Assembly (NCBI GenBank): GCA_005792225.1
Contig: SXSP01000431.1
Coordinates: forward strand, 1 to 6,553
DNA: 6,553 nt
From: Bdellovibrionales bacterium
GTDB taxonomy: Bacteria > Bdellovibrionota > Bdellovibrionia > Bdellovibrionales > JAMPXM01
Direction: 5' to 3'
Under the pieces are notes generated by a model. The model was given only the letters and a program-made list of their open reading frames with translations. It did not search any database and was not told the origin of the DNA. The translations under genes were made by a program, and so were the position numbers. How positions within the stretch are numbered: position 1 is the first letter of the stretch; every line of letters starts with the position of its first letter. Positions 1 through 4,118 of the stretch are shown here, one piece after another.

Positions 1-2
1 CG

Positions 3-1190
3 CCTTCGGCGGTGGCGCCGGCGAAGCTTGCGGAAATTGCCGGTAAGGTGGGCACCGAAGTCGTTAATAACGGGCAGATTTTGACTTCGCTCGTGAGCGC
101 GACGGCGTTTGCAACTGTTTCTCAGAAGCCGGCCGAGGTTCTCACGAAACTTTTGGCGGATCCGGTCGCACGCAAGCGGCTGAGTCAGGTCATCTCGAGC
201 AGCATCGTTTCTTCGATTGCGTTTTTGGGTTGGGAACTCGGAGCGCAGTTATGGACGGAGGCGAGCCTCCTCATCGAAGATCAGGCGGATTATCAGAGAC
301 TTCAGTCCGCGTTCGGCATGGGAAAGGGAGCGTTTCGCGCCCTCCTTACGACTCAGCCATCGGAAAGCGATGCCAACGATCTACGAATTGCGCGGATGAT
401 GGTCTCGAACGTCATGACGATTCTCTTTTATGATCGCAATCTGCTCGGTCAATGGTTCAACAACACTTGGCGCTTAAAAGTCATGACGGGCGAGTTTACG
501 ACGTTCTTGGGATTGACACTCGCGGGTTCCGCGATCGGTTCGACGATTCTCCCGATCGGCGGCACGTTTGTTGGATTTATGTTTGGCTTCACGGCGGCGC
601 TCGCGGTTCCGCACTCGGTGAATGACTCAATTTCGTTTGGCTATAAGCGTGTACGTGCCGCTCACGCGAAAACGCGGCTGAACTCGGCCGACTATTACCT
701 CGGTCAGGCCCTCTCGGCCGAAGTGCCCGATCAAGCAAAACAGAAGCAGGTGAATGACGTTCTCGTCTCTCGAGGACAGACCCGCGAGGCCGCCATCACC
801 GCGTCGATTGAACAGGTTCATCTCGCCTTCAAGATCCTTCAATCGGATAAATATGGTCGAAGCGCTCGTCGAGATGCTCGCGCGAAATTCCACGATGCCG
901 TCTCCCAAATTGATTCGCTCTACACGAGCGAGGCGACGACGATCGAATCATTTATTGCGAGATTGGGAGCCCAGCCGAGGGGCGTGAGTGAGTTGCTGGA
1001 AGCACAGCTGTCACGTGTTCGCGGGGTGGGACAGTTCTGGCGCGAATCGCTTCAAGAAATGAAGTCGCGCATCGGAACAGATGATGAACCTCTCACGGCC
1101 GAGCAGGTTGAAGACGCGACGCTGACATCCCTCTTAAAATTTGTCGAGAATCTTCACCTTCGTGGATTCACGGAGCAATCCGTGCTTTAG
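3..1190 (+). CDS. Unrecognised membrane protein with glycine-zipper-like hydrophobic hairpin, 5' end truncated by the window
   Basis: I do not recognise the family. The frame is open to the left edge (…P-S-A before the GTG at 12) and no Shine-Dalgarno site precedes that GTG, so the true start probably lies upstream and about 395 codons are visible. Counting from the GTG, one hydrophobic segment lies at about residues 60-80 (ISSSIVSSIAFLGWELGA). A longer glycine-rich pair of segments lies at about 163-200, with small-residue spacing in AGSAIGSTILPIGGTFVGF, like a helical hairpin or glycine zipper. The remaining 190 residues are hydrophilic, rich in Ala, Arg, Glu and Gln, and probably helical. 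The C-terminus (LLKFVENLHLRGFTEQSVL) is intact. The gene ends 7 bases before the TSUP permease, so co-transcription is likely. Glycine zippers occur in pore-forming and membrane-inserting proteins, but no such activity can be claimed here. The coding call is firm; the function is unknown. Confidence 0.82.
   Translation, partial: PSAVAPAKLAEIAGKVGTEVVNNGQILTSLVSATAFATVSQKPAEVLTKLLADPVARKRLSQVISSSIVSSIAFLGWELGAQLWTEASLLIEDQADYQRLQSAFGMGKGAFRALLTTQPSESDANDLRIARMMVSNVMTILFYDRNLLGQWFNNTWRLKVMTGEFTTFLGLTLAGSAIGSTILPIGGTFVGFMFGFTAALAVPHSVNDSISFGYKRVRAAHAKTRLNSADYYLGQALSAEVPDQAKQKQVNDVLVSRGQTREAAITASIEQVHLAFKILQSDKYGRSARRDARAKFHDAVSQIDSLYTSEATTIESFIARLGAQPRGVSELLEAQLSRVRGVGQFWRESLQEMKSRIGTDDEPLTAEQVEDATLTSLLKFVENLHLRGFTEQSVL
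1169..1184 (+). promoter_or_regulatory. Small hairpin with GCAA tetraloop just before the TSUP start codon
   Basis: CACGGA-GCAA-TCCGTG forms a perfect 6-bp stem closed by a GNRA-type tetraloop. It lies in the last codons of the upstream gene and ends 13 bases before the ATG at 1198. It includes GGAG (1172-1175), the only Shine-Dalgarno-like string near that start, so it may matter for coupled initiation. A hairpin this short can also occur by chance. Confidence 0.3.
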
Positions 1191-1197
1191 TGGCGCC

Positions 1198-2016
1198 ATG
1201 TACGCGCTCGTTCTCCTCATTACATCTGTCTCGGCGGGGTTTCTCGGTTCTATCCTCGGGCTCGGTGGCGGAATTATTCTTGTTCCCGTGCTCACCCTGT
1301 TCTTTGGGGTGAACATTCGCTACGCGGTTGCCGCAAGTCTCATCTCGATCATCGCGACATCATCAGGCGCGGCGGCGGGCTTTCTCAAGGATCGATTAAC
1401 GAATCTCAGGCTTGCGGTTCTTCTCGAGGTGGGTACGGTGCTCGGCGCGATCGTGGGGTTTTTGATTTCGCGGTACGTGACGGCTTCGGTTCTCTACCTC
1501 ATTTTCGGATTTTTTCTTCTCTTCTCCGCCGTGACGATGCTGAGACGTCGGGAGGACTCTCGCGCCTCCATCAATCATCCTTGGGCGGAGAAGCTCAAGC
1601 TCGCCGGTCGTTATCCCGGAGCAAAGGGCGAATGGATTCACTACCAGGTCGAGCGTGTGCCATTTGGTTTATTGGCGATGTTCGGGGCCGGCATTCTCTC
1701 GGCCCTTCTTGGAATCGGAAGCGGCATCTTTAAGGTTCTTGCGATGGACAACGCGATGAGGCTTCCCATGAAAGTTTCTTCGGCGACCTCGAACTTCATG
1801 ATCGGAGTCACGGCGAGCGCGAGCGCGGGAGCTTACTTGCTCCAAGGTGACATCAAGCCAGAGATCGCGGGTCCCGTGGCCTTCGGAATCATCGTGGGAT
1901 CTTATTTCGGAGCTAAAGCGATGGTGAAGATGCCGGCCGTCCTCATCCGCAGAATCTTCGTGGTCGTCTTGGTTGTCGTTTCCGCGCAGATGATCTGGAA
2001 AGGGCTCCACGCATGA
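1198..2016 (+). CDS. TSUP family membrane permease (sulfite exporter TauE/SafE-like)
   Basis: The predicted product is a 272-residue inner-membrane transporter of the TauE/SafE (TSUP) family, whose members move small organosulfur or related anions such as sulfite and sulfoacetate. The family call rests on the two-fold repeat. The N-terminal half has GFLGSILGLGGGIILVPVL (about 14-32) followed by a helix with AVAASLISIIATSSGAAAG. The C-terminal half repeats this as GAGILSALLGIGSGIFKV (163-180) followed by SSATSNFMIGVTASASAGA (194-212). A hydrophilic loop at about 115-153 separates the halves, with roughly seven to eight membrane helices in all. ATG 1198 is chosen because it places the first helix at the N-terminus and lies 7 bases after the upstream stop. 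An in-frame TTG at 1141 would add 19 polar residues inside the upstream gene and has no ribosome site. No good Shine-Dalgarno is seen, so translation may be coupled to the upstream gene. The substrate is not known. Confidence 0.93.
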   Translation: MYALVLLITSVSAGFLGSILGLGGGIILVPVLTLFFGVNIRYAVAASLISIIATSSGAAAGFLKDRLTNLRLAVLLEVGTVLGAIVGFLISRYVTASVLYLIFGFFLLFSAVTMLRRREDSRASINHPWAEKLKLAGRYPGAKGEWIHYQVERVPFGLLAMFGAGILSALLGIGSGIFKVLAMDNAMRLPMKVSSATSNFMIGVTASASAGAYLLQGDIKPEIAGPVAFGIIVGSYFGAKAMVKMPAVLIRRIFVVVLVVVSAQMIWKGLHA

Positions 2017-2378
2017 ACGAAGCCGAAACGCTCGAGTTGAAAATCGCAAAGGTCTTGCGCTATGGGGTCGTCTTCTCGGGTACATTGATGTTCATTGGCT
2101 GGATGATGCAGATTCAGTTCGACTCGAATCCTTTTGAGGGATTCCACGACTATCATGACTTCCCGCTCTTTCATGCTCTCTACTTCGCTTGGCTCGCGAA
2201 AGATTGGGCGCTTTTGATTTCCTACGCGGGCCTCTTTGTTCTCATTGGTCTTCCGATCGCCCGAGTGCTGATGACTGGGATACTTTTTCTCAAGGAGGGC
2301 GATCGCCTGCTTGCGTCGATTGCCTTCTTCGTTTTCGTTGCGATCTGCACGAGCTGCTATCTTGGATTTGAGCTTTAA
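2013..2378 (+). CDS. DUF1634-like small integral membrane protein
   Basis: The product is a 121-residue protein with three predicted membrane helices at about residues 16-35, 65-90 and 98-118. The segment LELKIAKVLRYGVVFSGTLMFIGW, a charged start running into the first helix, resembles DUF1634 (COG4272-type) proteins. That family is often encoded beside TauE/SafE permeases. The ATG overlaps the permease stop in an ATGA junction, with GGAAAGGG (1997-2004) eight bases upstream as ribosome site, so the two genes are probably translated as a unit. The likely role is an accessory or partner subunit of the permease in the inner membrane; this is inferred from gene pairing, and no biochemical role is established to my knowledge. 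The loop between helices 1 and 2 is rich in His, Asp and Phe (FHDYHDFPLFHALYF), which could suggest metal or anion contact but may only be an interfacial segment. Cys112 and Cys115 lie near the end of helix 3. Confidence 0.82.
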   Translation: MNEAETLELKIAKVLRYGVVFSGTLMFIGWMMQIQFDSNPFEGFHDYHDFPLFHALYFAWLAKDWALLISYAGLFVLIGLPIARVLMTGILFLKEGDRLLASIAFFVFVAICTSCYLGFEL

Positions 2379-2507
2379 TTGTTTAGCGCCCTCGACAAGC
2401 TTGCGCTCATCCTTGCGCATTTGAGCTTTGCCGTGGAACTCGCCTCCTCGACGTGAGACGACTTTGAGTGCGTTCAACGAACGCATGAATGAACGTTTGG
2501 AGGTTCC
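2379..2507 (+). other. Spacer before the small exported protein, with a perfect 7-bp inverted repeat
   Basis: This 129-base stretch has no convincing gene. It holds a palindromic element, TGCGTTC-AAC-GAACGCA (2469-2485), 13 bases upstream of the ribosome site of the next gene, which could be an operator or a 5'-leader hairpin. An 11-base direct repeat ATTTGAGCTTT occurs at 2366-2376 and 2419-2429. I could not identify a sigma-70-type promoter or a T-tailed terminator, although the spacer must hold the promoter if the next gene is transcribed alone. Confidence 0.4.
2499..2503 (+). promoter_or_regulatory. Strong Shine-Dalgarno site (GGAGG) for the small exported protein
   Basis: GGAGG followed by the four-base spacer TTCC precedes ATG 2508. 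It is the best ribosome site in the window and fixes the start of the 90-codon gene. Confidence 0.8.
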
Positions 2508-2780
2508 ATGAAACGTCTTGCTCTCACGACCCTCGCCGCGATGATGGTTGGTTCAATCGCAATCGCCGCAGAAAATGAAGCTAGCGAAAAGGCAACGGTC
2601 GACAAGTCGAAGAACCCGATCACGGGCACGGAGACGACGACGAGAAAATACAACCGTAAGATGAAAGACGCCGCCGGTAACGACGCCACTCTCGAGGTCA
2701 CTGAAAAGACCAAGGTGAAACGCGACGGAACCGTGAAGCAGACGGTTGAAGCCGAAGGCGAAACGACGTCGAAGCCTTAA
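2508..2780 (+). CDS. Small exported Lys/Thr-rich protein of unknown function
   Basis: The 90-residue product starts with a typical Sec signal peptide: MKR, then a hydrophobic stretch LALTTLAAMMVGSIAIA, with an A-I-A site giving likely cleavage after residue 20. The mature chain of about 70 residues is very hydrophilic, with a Lys/Thr/Glu bias and no Cys. It has a short motif SKNPITGTETTTRKY followed by KMKDAAGNDATLEVTEKTKVKRDGT, where alternating Thr/Val/Lys suggests two or three beta strands with a GTETTT / EVTEKTK / TVKQTVE pattern. I recall similar small exported proteins only vaguely and assign no family. GGAGG (2499-2503) supports the start. The gene stands alone downstream of a 129-base spacer and ends one base before the converging cytochrome-like gene. 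The likely location is the periplasm or outside the cell, by inference from the signal peptide. Confidence 0.85.
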   Translation: MKRLALTTLAAMMVGSIAIAAENEASEKATVDKSKNPITGTETTTRKYNRKMKDAAGNDATLEVTEKTKVKRDGTVKQTVEAEGETTSKP

Positions 2781-2781
2781 T

Positions 2782-3948
2782 TCAGCGCCGGGAGTTCAAT
2801 GAGGCGGCGACTGCCGCCGCCTCATTGATCACCCGTTGGCTGATCGACGGCTCTTCTTGGAAGTAGCTAAATGCGTGCAAGTTGGTCGTAAACCATGCGG
2901 ACGGACTCACGTTCGTGAGGTCGAAATTCGACTTGTAGGCGAGCGCGTGCACGCTCTCCGGAAATGCGAGCTGCCCAAACCGATTGAGGGCAAAGCCGCG
3001 CGCCGCTTGCGCCACGTGGCAACTCACGCAATCCATCGTCTCGGGTGAGTGGAAATCAGGATTTTCGATCCGGTAAATAGCGGCGAGACTTTCGATGATT
3101 TCCGCTTGATCCTCTTTGGGACGAATGCGGGCTGAATCCCGCATCAACAAATTGTATGTATCAGCACCGAGGGGCGCCGGGCTCAAACCGCTTCTCTGAA
3201 AATCATCCGAGCTGAAGCTCGAATTAAAAAACGACTGCTGCGTCGAGAACACCGGAAGCTCCAAGCGAGGAATCGCGATCGGAGAAACCGAATCTTGCGC
3301 GAAATCGAATCCACCAAAGCTCCAGAGAATACTTGCCCCACGAACGAGCATGAAGGTCAGCCGAGACATGCGGGCTTCGCCGACGTAATTCAAAATGATT
3401 TGATGAAGCGAACGCAAGAACGGTCCTTGAAGTCCCTGCTTCACGAGTGCGGGATGAATCCAGAGCGGACCTTCGGTCGCGATGCCAGTCTCTTTTTTTA
3501 GTTTAGAGAGATCCTTCAAAAGTCGGTCGAACTCAAGCTCCGTGAGTTCGTAGAACGTGTGAACACCCGCATCGATTGTGATAACGGGCTTCTCGGCTCG
3601 GCCCGAAACGAGGGGTTGCCAAACGAGACGAATTTGCCGACGGCAGCCGCCGTGTTGAGCGGGAAAGCAGGGATCGATACGGATCGCAACGACGCGAAGG
3701 CTCGCGTATTCGTCTTCTTTCTTACGGAAGACCATATCGAGAGTCGGCACCGATTGGTAAGCCGCCCAGGGTACGAGGACTCCATGCACGCCTTGAGTCC
3801 CCGCGCGGAGCATCGGGTCTGGACCGACGTCCTGAGGCAACGGAAGAAGAATTGAGAGATCGTTGGGAGTCCAAGTGTCCGCGGAACGCGCGACCGAGAA
3901 CGAAGCGAAAACGATGAGGCCGAGACCCGCGGCGAGAAGGCGAAGCAT
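2782..3948 (-). CDS. Exported c-type cytochrome-like protein with one CxxCH haem site near the C-terminus
   Basis: The predicted product is a 388-residue periplasmic protein. Its signal peptide MLRLLAAGLGLIVFASFSVA is followed by RSADTW, with cleavage near residues 20-23. A single covalent haem c site, DCVSCH (Cys307, Cys310, His311), lies in a C-terminal segment that begins near residue 262. No obvious distal Met ligand motif follows within the usual distance, so the sixth ligand is unclear. The N-terminal 250 residues match no domain I know; Cys94 and Cys102 (DPCFPAQHGGC) could form a disulfide. The start at 3948 is chosen because AAAGGA lies five bases upstream and the signal peptide begins there; ATG 3954 is a close alternative. 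The frame stays open to 4095, but starting there would bury the signal peptide behind 49 basic, polar residues. The gene is divergent from the FecR-domain gene and convergent with the small exported protein. An electron-transfer or redox-sensing role is inferred from the haem motif alone. Confidence 0.88.
   Translation of the reverse strand: MLRLLAAGLGLIVFASFSVARSADTWTPNDLSILLPLPQDVGPDPMLRAGTQGVHGVLVPWAAYQSVPTLDMVFRKKEDEYASLRVVAIRIDPCFPAQHGGCRRQIRLVWQPLVSGRAEKPVITIDAGVHTFYELTELEFDRLLKDLSKLKKETGIATEGPLWIHPALVKQGLQGPFLRSLHQIILNYVGEARMSRLTFMLVRGASILWSFGGFDFAQDSVSPIAIPRLELPVFSTQQSFFNSSFSSDDFQRSGLSPAPLGADTYNLLMRDSARIRPKEDQAEIIESLAAIYRIENPDFHSPETMDCVSCHVAQAARGFALNRFGQLAFPESVHALAYKSNFDLTNVSPSAWFTTNLHAFSYFQEEPSISQRVINEAAAVAASLNSRR
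2796..2828. terminator. Candidate bidirectional terminator hairpin between convergent genes
   Basis: TCAATGAGGCGGCG pairs perfectly over 14 bp with CGCCGCCTCATTGA around a five-base loop ACTGC (2810-2814). It lies 15 bases after the stop of the small exported protein and within the last codons of the cytochrome-like gene, where it encodes N-E-A-A-A-V-A-A-S-L. The strength and position suit shared transcription termination. No run of T follows on either strand, so it is not a canonical intrinsic terminator. It could instead be an mRNA-end stabiliser, or a by-product of an alanine-rich tail. Confidence 0.45.
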
Positions 3949-4118
3949 GATCATCCTTTGAATTTTGATAGACCTTGGACCGTAACGGAGGCGAGTCGAA
4001 AACGGAACTGATTTACGCGTTTTCAGGCGATCTAACCCGTTGCTTTTCAACTCCTTTTCAATTGAGAGTTGGACTTTAGGCCGATCGATTCCCACGCCTC
4101 CCAGACCGATAAAAGAGA
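3949..4118. promoter_or_regulatory. Divergent intergenic region with two inverted repeats, candidate promoter/operator region
   Basis: This 170-base gap must carry the promoters of both the cytochrome-like gene (minus) and the FecR-domain gene (plus). It is more A/T-rich than its flanks in the 3955-4080 part. Two dyads are visible. GAAAACG (3998-4004) pairs with CGTTTTC (4018-4024) across 13 bases. CAACTC (4048-4053) pairs with GAGTTG (4066-4071) across 12 bases, with the palindrome CAATTG inside. I found no pair of -35 and -10 boxes good enough to name a promoter on either strand. Confidence 0.45.
3954..3959 (-). promoter_or_regulatory. Ribosome binding site deciding the cytochrome-like start
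   Basis: On the minus strand AAAGGA is followed by TGATC and then ATG (3948-3946). The spacing of five bases suits that ATG, whereas the other in-frame ATG at 3954 would touch the site. Confidence 0.6.

Noticed and set aside
1141..1197. TTG 1141 as start of the TSUP permease
   Set aside because: It adds a polar, Cys-containing segment before the first helix, has no ribosome site and overlaps the upstream gene by 50 bases; ATG 1198 fits the family better.
2366..2429. 11-base direct repeat ATTTGAGCTTT at 2366-2376 and 2419-2429
   Set aside because: One copy is the coding end of the DUF1634 gene. With only two copies and no further structure, chance is the simplest explanation.
1902..2486. Minus-strand open frame of 194 codons, whose first 36 codons lie in the spacer after the DUF1634 gene
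   Set aside because: The spacer part (basic, Lys/Arg-rich) looks superficially protein-like, but no ribosome site precedes the ATG. The frame runs straight through antisense of two well-supported membrane genes.
3949..4095. Upstream extension of the cytochrome-like gene to an ATG at 4095
   Set aside because: It would put 49 basic, polar residues before a good signal peptide. A ribosome site is correctly spaced before ATG 3948, so the open frame here is taken as chance within the intergenic region.
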